Shown piece by piece: positions 16,030-25,124 of a DNA stretch of 64,000 nucleotides. Position 1 is the first letter of the stretch, and each line of letters starts with the position of its first letter. Both the position numbers and the translations under genes were made by a program. The notes under the pieces are model-generated. The model saw nothing but the letters and a program-made list of their open reading frames with translations. It had not been told where the DNA came from and did not search any database. The stretch is from Rugamonas sp. A1-17. GTDB lineage: Bacteria > Pseudomonadota > Gammaproteobacteria > Burkholderiales > Burkholderiaceae_D. The stretch spans positions 38,487-102,486 of the forward strand of contig JAJLPB010000022.1 of assembly GCA_025548565.1 (NCBI GenBank), written 5' to 3'.

Positions 16030-16611
16030 TTAGTTTTTTGGTGGGGTTGCGGACACTGGCGACGACGGTACGGTCGGTATCGGTAGCGGCGAGCCGGCGC
16101 CGCGGATTGTATTCATGGACGGCACCTGTACGACCGGAGGCGGTGGAAGCAACGACAATGGGATACTCGCAAGCTGACGGTTTGGATCCGGCTGTTGATT
16201 GCCATTGGAACCTGATTGAGCCAAGGGATTGGCTGAGTCAAGTACGATTGGTACAGATTTTTTTCCCTGGCGCAGGAGTACGACAACCTTGCGCAAGTCG
16301 GCAGATGCGAGGACGACATTGCTTTGGATTTCGTCGCCAACTTTGAAATGCTCAGTACCGCCATTAGGCATTTGAAGGAACGCAGTGCGATTTGCACCCA
16401 CAACGGAGACTGACAAAACGGTAGGCAATGCGCGGGCGTTGCTGCCGGCGGCAGCACGTAGGGCCGTGTTCAATTCGCCTTCCTTGCGCAGAAGTTCCAG
16501 CTGCGCTTCGAGCACTGATTTTCTATCCTCTACCGACAACATGTCGGCGCCTTGTGCAGCATTCGCGACTGCGGCTGCGACAAGGACGGTGACTACGATT
16601 ATGTTTTTCAC
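16030..16611 (-). CDS. pilP: PilP-like periplasmic pilus protein, locus 1
   Basis: 193 aa with a signal peptide (cut near VANA-AQG). Residues about 27-55 form a helix (ALRAAAGS), then a small beta domain of the PilP type (VGANRTAFLQMPNGGTEHFKVGDEI, given here in part) and a Pro-rich tail that may be disordered. PilP proteins bridge PilO and the secretin in the periplasm. The start overlaps the end of pilN by four bases (ATGA), which puts it in the same transcript. The protein in locus 2 is similar only in the beta domain. Confidence 0.7.
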   Translation of the reverse strand: MKNIIVVTVLVAAAVANAAQGADMLSVEDRKSVLEAQLELLRKEGELNTALRAAAGSNARALPTVLSVSVVGANRTAFLQMPNGGTEHFKVGDEIQSNVVLASADLRKVVVLLRQGKKSVPIVLDSANPLAQSGSNGNQQPDPNRQLASIPLSLLPPPPVVQVPSMNTIRGAGSPLPIPTVPSSPVSATPPKN

Positions 16612-18251
16612 TCACGCTCTCCTGTGTTAATTTGCATGACGATTACGAGCATTTGGCGTTGAGCATGCGCTGCCTTCGATGCGCCACCAGGGTTGATAGT
16701 CGAATCGATCGAGTCGGATTTGTCGTCGAATCCGAACAACACAATCGCTTGTCCATCTTTGACAAAAGCGTTCTGTTGCAGCGTCTGAGACGCTACGGTA
16801 GGTGTTTGGGTGCCGGCCGCATTAGGCGTCAGGGACCCTGCGAGCGCCGAAAGTTGCATCTCATACGACAGCAGAATGCGGTTGTCTCCCAGGATGAGCG
16901 GCGTGAAGTTTGCAGTGAAACCGACAACCTTAATCCCCGGCGTTTGCGTCGTCACCGTGCCTACGTTGGGGGACTGTGAGACCGAGCTGGAAGCGATGTA
17001 GCTAATTTCGTTCGCGACCTGAAGTGGCGAAGGTTGGCCATTGACCGCGATTACTTGGCCTTGCTTTTGCAATGCCACCTTGCCGAACTTGGAAAGTGCC
17101 TGGCCGACAAGGGTCGACCCATTCCACGGGCCAGATGCCTTGTTCGATGTCAACGTCAGAATGCCGGGCACAGCCGATCCCGAGGTCAACGGCGTTGGGC
17201 CCAGTATGCGGCCTCCAAGTTTGTCGACCTGGGTGTACAGCATGTCCAAACTAAATCCTAGAGACGACTGTTCGTCCAGGCTGACGCTGTAGATCTTCAC
17301 GTCAACATGCACATTCTTCGCGAAGCGCGCATTGATTGTGGAGACGTAGCGTTCGATGCGGTCCAGTGTCGCCGGACGTGCTGTGATCGTCAGGAAGCCC
17401 ATGTCGGTATTGGCGATTGCGGTGCCAGCGGAACCGCTCGCTGTCATTACAGCACCGGTGGGACTTTGGCCTTGCGGACTTTGGTTTGGAGATTGAGACG
17501 CAGCTGGTGCACGCCCATCCTGCAATATCGAGCCAATACCGTCCATGACCGACTTCCATGGATCGATCGTCTTTGTTTGGGAAACGGAGACGTTGCCCGC
17601 GGTCGAGGCGGAGCCGCCACCTCCACCACTTCCGCCGGCGCTACTACCACCCGAAACACCGTTGAGGGAAATGCCCGAGGTGACGGTTTTCGCGCCCCCT
17701 GGAATACTTAACGTGATCGTGCGTGTTTCAAAGCGATAGAACTCAACGCAACTAGCCTCTGCGTTATAGCGCCACGAGATGTTTGCTTTGGCCGCCAGTG
17801 TGTCGAACAGACCCTTGGTCGTCCCGACGTATTCCAGCGAGACGGTGCCGGACAGCGGGTCGTTTGAGCGGTCGGCGCCGGGGGAGAAGAGTTGTTGGCT
17901 CATGTTCGCAGTCGTTGTGATCTCCGACTGTTTGATGAGGATCGAAGAAGCGGCACCGATGTCTTCCAGGGCGCTACTGATACTTTGGCTGCCCTTAGTG
18001 GAATATTCATGACGTTGGGAGAACCACGCTGGCAACACATTGGTGTCGACAATAATCTCGCGACCAGCAAGGCGCTGTCGCTTAGATCGAATTACTGCAC
18101 CGGTGGTGACATTGCGCTCGTTCAGAACCCGCATCGCATCAACTGCGGTTGCCGCAGTATCGACTGTTTGCTCCGTTTTTTGGATTGAAGTACAGCCAGC
18201 TACGACCAAAACGCCCGATACGGCCAGAGCGTGAATCAGGCGCTTAATCAT
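16608..18251 (-). CDS. pilN: Type IVb pilus secretin lipoprotein PilN, locus 1
   Basis: 547 aa. A lipoprotein signal ends in LVVAGC with Cys20 as the lipidated residue. An N-terminal STN-like/N0 region is followed by a Ser/Gly linker near residues 205-225, the secretin N1 module (TARPATLDRIERYV) and the C-terminal secretin beta-barrel domain including VGFTANFTPLIL. PilN of R64 forms the outer-membrane ring through which the pilus exits, and lipidation of PilN helps it reach that membrane without a separate pilotin. The end overlaps pilP and the start overlaps pilL, so the three are translationally coupled. Confidence 0.9.
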   Translation of the reverse strand: MIKRLIHALAVSGVLVVAGCTSIQKTEQTVDTAATAVDAMRVLNERNVTTGAVIRSKRQRLAGREIIVDTNVLPAWFSQRHEYSTKGSQSISSALEDIGAASSILIKQSEITTTANMSQQLFSPGADRSNDPLSGTVSLEYVGTTKGLFDTLAAKANISWRYNAEASCVEFYRFETRTITLSIPGGAKTVTSGISLNGVSGGSSAGGSGGGGGSASTAGNVSVSQTKTIDPWKSVMDGIGSILQDGRAPAASQSPNQSPQGQSPTGAVMTASGSAGTAIANTDMGFLTITARPATLDRIERYVSTINARFAKNVHVDVKIYSVSLDEQSSLGFSLDMLYTQVDKLGGRILGPTPLTSGSAVPGILTLTSNKASGPWNGSTLVGQALSKFGKVALQKQGQVIAVNGQPSPLQVANEISYIASSSVSQSPNVGTVTTQTPGIKVVGFTANFTPLILGDNRILLSYEMQLSALAGSLTPNAAGTQTPTVASQTLQQNAFVKDGQAIVLFGFDDKSDSIDSTINPGGASKAAHAQRQMLVIVMQINTGERE

Positions 18252-19272
18252 TTTTCACCTCGGTAGAAAATATTTCCATTACTTTGTTGCCTTCACTGAC
18301 CCGCAATTGAATTGGTTTGCCTTCTTCTCGCAGGCCTGTGATGATGTCGTCGACAGCTTCATCTGCGTTTTTGTACTTGCTCATATCGATGTCGGCGATC
18401 GCCTCCCAGCGTTTCTTCGGGTACCAAAGGAACGTCCATCCTTCAGCTGTAGCACGCTCCTCCAATCCCTCGTTGATCAAGCGCCCTTTCTTGATTACAT
18501 TCGGCACTTTGGGATCCTTGTTTACTTGCTCCGCGAAAAGAACTTTTTCGCCAACCTGGACCGCCTCGTTGACCACGGGGTTTGGGGTGGCCAGCTTGGA
18601 ATCCACAGTGATTTCCTTGGTATGCCGGCTATCATCCAATGGGGGCACCGGTGATTTCTTCTCCTCCGCCGGCGTCGCAACTTCAATTTTTTCTGGCTCT
18701 GAAATTGCGGCCGCCTTTGCCGCGATAGCCGGTGCGGAAATAGGTTCCGATTTTGGCTGTTCTACGGTCGCGGCGAGGGTCGGCTTCGGCGAGGAGGACA
18801 CTTCGCTCTTACGCGCTTCCAAGTTCTGCAGTTCAATAAGTAGCTGAGCCCGCACTTGATCGCGAACCTCAGCTTGAATCTGGGCAGAGGCCGGCGATGG
18901 GGCACTTTCCAATCGGCTGTCCAGTTGCTCGGCGGTTTTCGACAGCGAAACGGGATCTGCGGCGTAATCGCGTGAATAGCCGCTCATACCTCTAGCAGGA
19001 ACTCGCTGCTTGATGGTGATCTTCTTGCCGTTGTACTGGGCGATGATTTCCGATTGAACACCCTCCACCAGGTAGCTATCGCCGTCACGCTTACTGCCCG
19101 GGACGATGAGTCCACGGACCACTTCCACGTAAGTATTTTTGCCGTCGTTATACACATCGAACAGATGCGCTTTTGCACCTACGATGTCGTAGTTATGGTC
19201 GGCATCGGCATGGGCTGGCAAAGCGATACCGGCCATCAATAGTGCCGCGATTGCTGTTAGTTTTGTTTTCAT
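18244..19272 (-). CDS. pilL: PilL-like protein: VirB9-like N-terminal domain plus TcpQ C-terminal domain, locus 1
   Basis: 342 aa with a signal peptide ending at AHA (about residue 22). Residues 25-90 look like the N-terminal VirB9/TrbG fold (FDVYNDGKNTYVEV), a long charged Glu/Lys/Pro linker follows, and the C-terminal about 70 residues (WTFLWYPKKRWEAIADID) form a TcpQ/PilL C-terminal domain. TcpQ-type proteins support secretin stability and localisation. It is the first gene of locus 1 and overlaps pilN by eight bases. The N-terminal domain is shared with the matching gene of locus 2 (32479-33207), so this architecture is not a chance feature of one protein. Confidence 0.75.
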   Translation of the reverse strand: MKTKLTAIAALLMAGIALPAHADADHNYDIVGAKAHLFDVYNDGKNTYVEVVRGLIVPGSKRDGDSYLVEGVQSEIIAQYNGKKITIKQRVPARGMSGYSRDYAADPVSLSKTAEQLDSRLESAPSPASAQIQAEVRDQVRAQLLIELQNLEARKSEVSSSPKPTLAATVEQPKSEPISAPAIAAKAAAISEPEKIEVATPAEEKKSPVPPLDDSRHTKEITVDSKLATPNPVVNEAVQVGEKVLFAEQVNKDPKVPNVIKKGRLINEGLEERATAEGWTFLWYPKKRWEAIADIDMSKYKNADEAVDDIITGLREEGKPIQLRVSEGNKVMEIFSTEVKND

Positions 19273-19495
19273 GTGCGTTGGCTAGAGAAATTAACGGAGA
19301 TGCAGGTGAAGCAGTCTGGGATACTCAGTGGCAAGAGTTGCCTGGAGAACCTGGCTTTTTCAAACACCATTTACCAGCGTGGTTGAGTTAAGTGTTTGGT
19401 CACGTGTGGCTGCACAGGCGCCTCGCCAGCCACATTGACTACACATTTCTTATGTAAAACAATGACTTGAACTCCGATACTTAAAACTGCCTGTT

Positions 19496-19930
19496 TCAGC
19501 ATTGCCACTTAATGCCCCAGGACAGCAAAATTTGTTGGACTTGCCGGATGTATGCGTCTCGCTTAGCTGGGGTCTCAGAGTGGTATGCGCCTATCGCGTA
19601 GCAGGTGTTTCCCCAACGCCTCATTTTTTTTTGTACGAGCCAGGCCGCCACGTACACCGACTTGCATGCGTCGAACAGGTCGGCCTTAGCAACGCCCTTC
19701 GCCGCTAACTCCGGCAAGTGCACCGAGTTCGTTTGTGTGCAGCCATAGTCGACTGTTCCGTTGCTATTGAAGTGAACCGCGTCAGCCCTGCACCCTGACT
19801 CCCCGGCTGCTATGGCGCGAAGAATCCATGGGTTTACGCTATGAAAGGCGCCGGCGTCGTCATAGCAATCCGCCCGCGAAAGTCCGCAGAGCGAGGCCAG
19901 CGTGATAAGGAGTAGTGAGCGGAGGAGCAT
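19496..19930 (-). CDS. Lytic transglycosylase (R64 PilT / VirB1-like)
   Basis: 144 aa including a signal peptide (cleavage near SRA-DCY). SLT-fold family: the catalytic Glu44 is in AAGESGC, followed by DYGCTQTNS (corresponding to the GLMQ segment) and YAIGAYHS near the end (corresponding to the AYNAG motif). Six Cys residues suggest a disulfide-stabilised periplasmic enzyme. It would open local gaps in peptidoglycan for the pilus or the type IV secretion channel. It lies 220 bases upstream of pilL on the same strand and probably belongs to the pilus locus, corresponding to R64 pilT, although VirB1 function for the T4SS is also possible as no other virB1 is visible. Confidence 0.8.
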   Translation of the reverse strand: MLLRSLLLITLASLCGLSRADCYDDAGAFHSVNPWILRAIAAGESGCRADAVHFNSNGTVDYGCTQTNSVHLPELAAKGVAKADLFDACKSVYVAAWLVQKKMRRWGNTCYAIGAYHSETPAKRDAYIRQVQQILLSWGIKWQC

Positions 19931-20145
19931 GGGCGTGATTATTCACGTCACCACGTCCGATTCCGCGTGGAAATGCAAGGGATTTTAGTCAGGACTTAAC
20001 TACGATAAAAATAGTGGCAGTGATCAATTTGTGGATTTTGGAGAGAATTGCCTAACTGCAATCTGTTATGATACTCTTGCAATGTGGCAATAGTACCAGT
20101 GTGTCCTACAGGGCATTCTCCGTTCCAACTCAAATCTCATACGAC

Positions 20146-20340
20146 ATGCGCCTGCTTATAGCTCTCATTCTCCCGTGGTTGTCCTTTTTCACCATTGGGC
20201 GCCCAATCGCCGGCGTCATCTGCTTAGCCCTGCAAATCACCGTCGTCGGGTGGCTCCCTGCGACCATCTGGGCCGTCTATTCCCTGAGCCAGTACAAGAC
20301 GGACAGAAAGATCGAGCAAGCGTTGAAGCGGCGCGCATAG
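20146..20340 (+). CDS. YqaE/Pmp3-family small membrane protein
   Basis: 64 aa, two membrane segments (LLIALILPWLSFFTIGRP and GVICLALQITVVGWLPATIW). Ends in the motif AVYSLSQYKTDRKIE, the usual tail of YqaE/Pmp3 proteins. The start at 20146 is preferred because it gives the canonical family length and N terminus; the longer frame from 20068 adds 26 residues of unrelated sequence. Family members are stress-induced plasma-membrane proteins thought to affect membrane potential or ion homeostasis. It is a single gene between the two pilus loci, on the opposite strand, and looks like cargo. Confidence 0.75.
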   Translation: MRLLIALILPWLSFFTIGRPIAGVICLALQITVVGWLPATIWAVYSLSQYKTDRKIEQALKRRA

Positions 20341-20631
20341 TCGAACGCTTGCTTAACCTGTTTCGCTCATCCTTCCCCATGAAGTAGCTCACTATGAATC
20401 TTCCAGTATTCGAACGGTGATTTGCTCGTGCGCGGATAGTGCCTCCGGTAACAATCCTTTGTCTGTTCATTTTTAGCGGCTTGCATTGCCGAATTCGGAT
20501 GAGATCCTTGTTCTTGTCGCGGCCTAGTCCACGGCGGCAAGCATGTGAGCTCGCCAAGTGTCACAAGGCTTCAGCAGTAACTCCGGACATCGGAATAACT
20601 AAACGATCATTTTTTATAACAGGACTATTTT
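20341..20631. other. Intergenic region without recognisable gene
   Basis: About 290 bases between the YqaE-like gene and the CAP lipoprotein gene. Short open frames exist on both strands but none has a good ribosome site or a recognisable product. The last part should hold the promoter of the CAP gene; no clear -35/-10 pair stands out. Confidence 0.4.
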
Positions 20632-21705
20632 ATGAACTCGAAATTTAAATTTGCCCTCGCAGTATCCGTCGCAGCAACCCTGGCCGCTTGTGGTGGTGGC
20701 GGTGGTGGCTCTACCACAGCTGCAACTCCCACTCCGCCAGTCGTGACACCCCCGGTCGTAGTTCCGCCAACGGTGACGCCGGCGGATCTGCAAACTTCGG
20801 TGCCTGCATTGACTTACCCGGCAAATTCGCCAGAATTCGCATTCGTCACCGCCTACAATAATTTCCGCAGCCAAGTTGGTCTGGGCCTGTTGGCACAGAA
20901 CGCTTCACTCGATAAAGCTGCGGCAAATCACGTGAAATACGTGACGACTAACGCACTCACCAATGGCGGTACGGTGGATATGAGCGCTATTAATGCGACT
21001 TACAACATGCCAAATTTCCACGTTGAAGATGCCGCAAAGGTTGGGTTCACCGGTATCTTGCCAAATGATCGCGCAGCATTTGCGGGCTACAAAGCAAGCT
21101 ATGTGGGAGAAAACGGCACCTATGGCAATGGGAGCGGTGGTGCGCTGGCTTTTGCCAGTCTGCTTGCTACCGTATATCATCGCCAAGGTCTGATGTACCA
21201 GGCACCGCGTGATATCGGCATTGTCGTGGGTACCGATCAATTTCAAACTACTTCGGAAATGGTTGGGTATCAAGTAACCGGTCAAAGTAATGCAGGTGAC
21301 TACGTAGGCACTTACCCGGTAGATACACAAACCCTGGTTCCGCTGTTTGCCGGGTTCGAAACTCCGAATCCATTCGCGGACATCAAGGACAACACTCGTG
21401 ATAACGTGGCTGCCAACACCAGTTACCCAATTACGGTAAGCGCCAAGGAGTTCACAACCCTTGCCGTTACAACGTTTACGGTGACCGAGGCAGGTCAAAC
21501 TGCCCCATTAAAAGTTCGTTTGATTACCAACGCTACCGATTCGGCCATCACTGCCTGGAATGCGATGATTGTCGGTTTCGTTCCATTTAAACCTAATACC
21601 AAGTACAACGTTAGCTTCGTCGGTACTGTCAACGGAGCGAATGTCGTCAAGGCATGGAGCTTCACGACTGCTTCAAGTTGCATAAACTTGGCATCTTGCA
21701 AGTAA
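20632..21705 (+). CDS. CAP-domain (SCP/PR1-like) lipoprotein
   Basis: 357 aa. The lipobox LAAC places the lipidated Cys at residue 20, followed by six glycines and a Pro/Thr/Val-rich linker to about residue 50, typical of Burkholderiales outer-membrane lipoproteins. Residues about 65-235 form a CAP domain: the first helix carries FVTAYNNFRSQVGLGLL, and VGENGTYG corresponds to the GEN-like motif. The remainder (about 260-350) looks like an Ig-like beta domain with a Cys pair at the extreme C terminus. Function unknown; CAP proteins bind lipids or act at surfaces. It has its own strong terminator and is not coupled to the pilus genes. Confidence 0.8.
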   Translation: MNSKFKFALAVSVAATLAACGGGGGGSTTAATPTPPVVTPPVVVPPTVTPADLQTSVPALTYPANSPEFAFVTAYNNFRSQVGLGLLAQNASLDKAAANHVKYVTTNALTNGGTVDMSAINATYNMPNFHVEDAAKVGFTGILPNDRAAFAGYKASYVGENGTYGNGSGGALAFASLLATVYHRQGLMYQAPRDIGIVVGTDQFQTTSEMVGYQVTGQSNAGDYVGTYPVDTQTLVPLFAGFETPNPFADIKDNTRDNVAANTSYPITVSAKEFTTLAVTTFTVTEAGQTAPLKVRLITNATDSAITAWNAMIVGFVPFKPNTKYNVSFVGTVNGANVVKAWSFTTASSCINLASCK

Positions 21706-21747
21706 TACAGTTAAAATTCGTGCCCTAGTAGTAGGGAGATTATGAGA

Positions 21748-21779
21748 CTCTTCTCGGTTATCCGAGAAGAGTTTTTTTT
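21748..21779 (+). terminator. Terminator of the CAP lipoprotein gene
   Basis: Perfect 10-bp stem CTCTTCTCGG / CCGAGAAGAG with a four-base loop and eight T residues, 42 bases after the stop codon. Confidence 0.95.
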
Positions 21780-21921
21780 CGCCTGCTGTACTCAAGGATG
21801 CAAACGGAGCGAACTGGAACACTTGCAGCGCTTAGAGAACTATTTCGACTGCCCACTATATTGAGTCATCGCGACATTGGCGCGAAATTTCGATTCGCTA
21901 ACTCTGTCGATGTGTAGAAAG

Positions 21922-21947
21922 AAAAAATGCGCGGGCTAGGCCGCGCA
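21922..21947 (-). terminator. Terminator of pilus locus 2
   Basis: On the minus strand the 7-bp stem TGCGCGG / CCGCGCA is followed by six T residues, 37 bases beyond the stop codon of the last pilus gene. Confidence 0.85.
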
Positions 21948-21983
21948 CTTATTTGAATCCTCCCTACTGGATCCCCCCAATAC

Positions 21984-23180
21984 TTACTCCGCAGTCGGAT
22001 CAGGACAATAGTCCATTATCGGAAAAGTAGCTGTAACAGTAACTGGCGAGCAGTTGGGGCCAGTATAGGTCGTCGTGTAGCGGAACATTTTGCCGCGCTG
22101 GCTTCCAAATTCACACCAATAGGAGACTTCATCAGAACAGGTTATCGGCTGGGCTGGCGGCGTCGGAAGTTGCGGCTGTCCAGCTGGTATAGGATCTGGC
22201 ACCGGCACCACTGGAGACGGGCCAGGCGTTGCAGGAGCTGGACCTGGCGTCGGCGCTGGGACCACGGGGGACGGACCTGGAGTCGGCGTCGGCGTCGGCG
22301 TGGGGACCACAGGCGTTGGGCCCGGCACCGTTGGCGCCGTAGTCGCGGGGGCCGGTGTTGGCATCGGATCTGGAATCGGCACGGGTGCAGGCGGTGGCGG
22401 TGCTGCACAAGAATCGTAGAGATACGACCATCCACCATAACTCACGGCACCCCACTTGTCGGTGGTCACTGTACGCTGGAAGGTAGTCGTACCGCCGTAT
22501 GCACAGTCAGCGACCGTATTGATCTCGTAGGATACGGGTGGCACCGTAGCGCTCGCATGATTACTGCCAATCCAAACCTGCGCGATCACGGCAGCAGGGA
22601 CCGGACCAAGTGGATTTGGCATGGTGACCTGGCTCCGGACGATTTTTGTTGCGTCACCGGGCAAAGTTGTCCAACCCGCACCTCCGGCTACGGCCGCGGC
22701 GATGTCTGTGGCTGCCACTGGATCCGGTGAGCCAGATTTGTCGAGCACGCTTGTGGCAAGGAAGGCCTGTACAACCATCGTGCATTTGGCACCAACGCAG
22801 CCCAGCGGCTCAACTTTTAGCACGACTTTAATCGTTCCGCCTTTACCGGTATCCACGAAGCTTGCCGTAAGCAAGCCAGATGCCTTGAGTTCGGTTTGGG
22901 TGGGTGCCAACGGATTGGCAAACCCGATAACCGTCTGACCAGCGGTGATTGCCGCCTCGTTCTTGCGGGCGTACCTTTCTCCCGATGCGAGCGCAACGGA
23001 GATTTGCTGCGCTCGGTCGGCAGTGGATTGCGTGGTTCGGTAGTTTTGGTAGACGTGCATTGCGCCAACTGCAGTACCGCCAATTACGGCGGTGCCTAGA
23101 AGTGCAGATACCAAACTACTTCCCGCCAGCTTCCGGAATGGGAATGGGTGCCTCAACGGCTTTGGTTTTTTCGGATTCAG
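21984..23180 (-). CDS. Adhesin-like minor pilin, copy A (CTG start)
   Basis: About 398 aa. After a Lys/Pro-rich N terminus comes a hydrophobic segment (LVSALLGTAVIGGTAVGAM), a globular domain of about 200 residues nearly identical in design to copy B, a Pro/Thr/Val linker (about residues 265-340) and a Cys-rich tail unlike that of copy B. The only start with a proper ribosome site is a CTG at 23180, with GAGGA seven bases upstream, mirroring the TTG of copy B. The ATG at 23357 would overlap copy B and adds unrelated residues. The layout resembles R64 PilV: constant pilin part, linker, variable adhesive tip. A receptor-binding role is inferred. Confidence 0.75.
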   Translation of the reverse strand: MNPKKPKPLRHPFPFRKLAGSSLVSALLGTAVIGGTAVGAMHVYQNYRTTQSTADRAQQISVALASGERYARKNEAAITAGQTVIGFANPLAPTQTELKASGLLTASFVDTGKGGTIKVVLKVEPLGCVGAKCTMVVQAFLATSVLDKSGSPDPVAATDIAAAVAGGAGWTTLPGDATKIVRSQVTMPNPLGPVPAAVIAQVWIGSNHASATVPPVSYEINTVADCAYGGTTTFQRTVTTDKWGAVSYGGWSYLYDSCAAPPPPAPVPIPDPMPTPAPATTAPTVPGPTPVVPTPTPTPTPGPSPVVPAPTPGPAPATPGPSPVVPVPDPIPAGQPQLPTPPAQPITCSDEVSYWCEFGSQRGKMFRYTTTYTGPNCSPVTVTATFPIMDYCPDPTAE

Positions 23181-23293
23181 GTAAATTTCCTCATAAAAAT
23201 TGGGGGCAGCAACCAGGCGGCCGCTGCCCGTGGGTTGTATATTCTCGAGCCAAAATTCGAACTTGGCGCATCGAGTCTCGCTCGATTGCGCGA

Positions 23294-24523
23294 TTAATAT
23301 CCGTCCGGCACACCATTCGGAAAGTAGGGACCTGAATATGCACCGCCGTATCCGCATTGGGCGTCTGGAATGACCAGGTTTCCACTAGGACAGGAGGTAT
23401 AGGCGGCATCGCTGTAGTCGTACAACGCCCATCCATTCGTGTCCAGGCAGGTATATACCAGCCTCCATGATTTCGAAACACACGCTGGGGGTGGCGGCGG
23501 AGGTGGTGCCGGCGCCGGAGCCGGTGCCGGTGTCGGAATTGGCGCAGGAGCTGGCACTGGCACTGGCACCGGTACAGGCACCGGTACAGGTGTCGGAGTC
23601 GGGGTCGGAGTCGGAGTCGGAGTCGGTACCGGTGTTGGTGTCGGCGTCGGGGTAGGAGCTGGACCAGGCGCGGGCACTGGAACTGGAACTGGAACCGGAA
23701 CCGGTGCGGGCGGAGGTGCAGGAGGCGGCGGTGGCGGCGGTGGTGGATCGCAAGAATCGTACAGGTACGACCAACCGCTATAGGTCACAGTGCCCCACTT
23801 GTCGGTGGTTACAGAGCGTTGGTAGGTGGTAGTTCCCCCGTAGGTGCAATCGGCGACGGTGTTGGTCTGATAGGAGACCGGCGGAACGGTGGCGCTCGGC
23901 TGATTGCTACCGATCCATAACTGTGCGATGACAACCGCAGGAACCGGACCAAGCGGATTGGGCATTGAAACCTGGCTGCGGACAATTTTTGTGGCGTCGC
24001 CTGGCAGAGTAGTCCAGCCAGCACCACCAGCTACTGCCGCGGCAATGTCCGCCGCAGCCACTGCATCAGGCGACCCTGCCTTGTCGAGTACGCTAGTTGA
24101 AAGGAACGATTGAACTACCATGGTGCATTTCGCACCGACGCATCCCGCCGGCTCTACCTTCAACACCAATTTGATCGCCCCACCTTTACCGGCGTCCGTG
24201 AAGGAGGACGCCAGCAAGCCAGCAGCCTGCAACTCTGTCTGAGTTGGCGCCAAGGGATTAGCAAATCCTGCAACCGTTTGACCGGCAGTAAGGGCTGATT
24301 CGTGTTTGCGGGCGTACTGTTCACCAGCTGCCAGCATGACTGAAATCTGCTGTGCTCGATCGGCTGTGTATTGTGTCGCCCGATAGTTTTGGTAGACATG
24401 CATTCCGCCGACGGCAACACCACCAATTACGACGGTGCCAAACAGGGCAGATACTAAGCTACTCCCCGCCAGGTTGCGCAGTGGGAACGGATGCCCGACA
24501 GGTTTTTTGCTCTTTGGATTCAA
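23294..24523 (-). CDS. Adhesin-like minor pilin, copy B (TTG start)
   Basis: 409 aa, starting at a TTG with GAGGA seven bases before it. A basic N terminus precedes the membrane segment (LVSALFGTVVIGGVAVGGM). The globular domain shared with copy A includes VGAKCTMVVQ and ATVPPVSYQTNTVADC, and ends in WSYLYDSC. A long low-complexity linker of PVPV, PTPT and PAPA repeats (DNA about 23480-23750) follows, and then a tail with four Cys residues not found in copy A. The pattern fits a pilus tip protein that displays a variable binding domain on a stalk. It is separated from copy A by 113 bases and has a paralogous ribosome site. Confidence 0.75.
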   Translation of the reverse strand: MNPKSKKPVGHPFPLRNLAGSSLVSALFGTVVIGGVAVGGMHVYQNYRATQYTADRAQQISVMLAAGEQYARKHESALTAGQTVAGFANPLAPTQTELQAAGLLASSFTDAGKGGAIKLVLKVEPAGCVGAKCTMVVQSFLSTSVLDKAGSPDAVAAADIAAAVAGGAGWTTLPGDATKIVRSQVSMPNPLGPVPAVVIAQLWIGSNQPSATVPPVSYQTNTVADCTYGGTTTYQRSVTTDKWGTVTYSGWSYLYDSCDPPPPPPPPPAPPPAPVPVPVPVPVPAPGPAPTPTPTPTPVPTPTPTPTPTPTPVPVPVPVPVPVPAPAPIPTPAPAPAPAPPPPPPPACVSKSWRLVYTCLDTNGWALYDYSDAAYTSCPSGNLVIPDAQCGYGGAYSGPYFPNGVPDGY

Positions 24524-24552
24524 GAAAATCTCCTCGTAGTATTTGGGGAAAG

Positions 24553-25122
24553 TTATGGCGATACGAATACCAAAGCAGCGACGACTGCAGGCTGGCCACT
24601 TGGGTTAGCAATTTGGGTTGTCCCGTTCTGCAGCACACCGGCATTGAACGGGGAAGTACAGACTCCCTTATCGAGCAGTGCTCGTGCGATCCGGCACGAC
24701 CGATTTTGGTCCGGTTTGCCGAGCGCATCGAGCAAGCTTGAATTCAGGTAGACGAGTCCGGTGATCGACTGGTTCGGATTGACCACCAGTTTCACGCCAT
24801 ATGTGCTGCCGAATGGATTCGCGACGTTTGTTCCCGCAGTCAGCGCGAGGTACCCCAAAGTCTGCAACTCCGCAATCGTTGGGGCATACTGGTCGTTGAC
24901 AAACATCAATGTCCGTCCCTGCTGGAACGCGGCCTTGTTTGCAGTCGCATACGACTCGACCGCTGAGCGCACCACGTCGACGGTGTCGGCTAGGCCCATA
25001 TCGAGCTTCTCCGCGCGCGTCACGCGGATGTACTTGGCGAATACCAGCGCACACGCAAAAAACAGGATTGCGCCAAGCATCGCTATCTCCAACGATCCTC
25101 TTTGAGTATTGAGTGGGCGCAT
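24553..25122 (-). CDS. Minor pilin-like protein, locus 2
   Basis: About 189 aa. A short basic leader ending in QRG is followed by SLEIAMLGAILFFACALVF, a pilin-like N-terminal helix, then a helix rich in charged residues and a globular part with two Cys. The Glu is at +3 rather than +5 of the presumed cleavage site, so processing by prepilin peptidase is uncertain. The start MRPLNT at 25122 lies just after the previous stop; the ATG at 25158 would overlap it by 34 bases. Shares with the two adhesin-like proteins the sequence pattern N-P-x-A-P-T-x-A-E-L-Q-T-LGYL, suggesting a common pilin fold. Confidence 0.65.
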   Translation of the reverse strand: MRPLNTQRGSLEIAMLGAILFFACALVFAKYIRVTRAEKLDMGLADTVDVVRSAVESYATANKAAFQQGRTLMFVNDQYAPTIAELQTLGYLALTAGTNVANPFGSTYGVKLVVNPNQSITGLVYLNSSLLDALGKPDQNRSCRIARALLDKGVCTSPFNAGVLQNGTTQIANPSGQPAVVAALVFVSP

Positions 25123-25124
25123 GT

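Noticed and set aside
20367..20564. 65-codon minus-strand frame between the cargo genes
   Set aside because: No ribosome site and no recognisable domain; might be a degraded gene but I could not support it.
21984..23357. Long form of adhesin copy A starting at the ATG at 23357
   Set aside because: It would overlap copy B by 64 bases and add residues without match to the paralogue, whereas the CTG at 23180 has the paralogous ribosome site and N terminus.
23439..23783. Glycine-rich plus-strand frame and apparent tandem repeat
   Set aside because: It is the reverse reading of the proline stalk of adhesin copy B; the repeats are codon repeats within a protein, not a CRISPR or VNTR.
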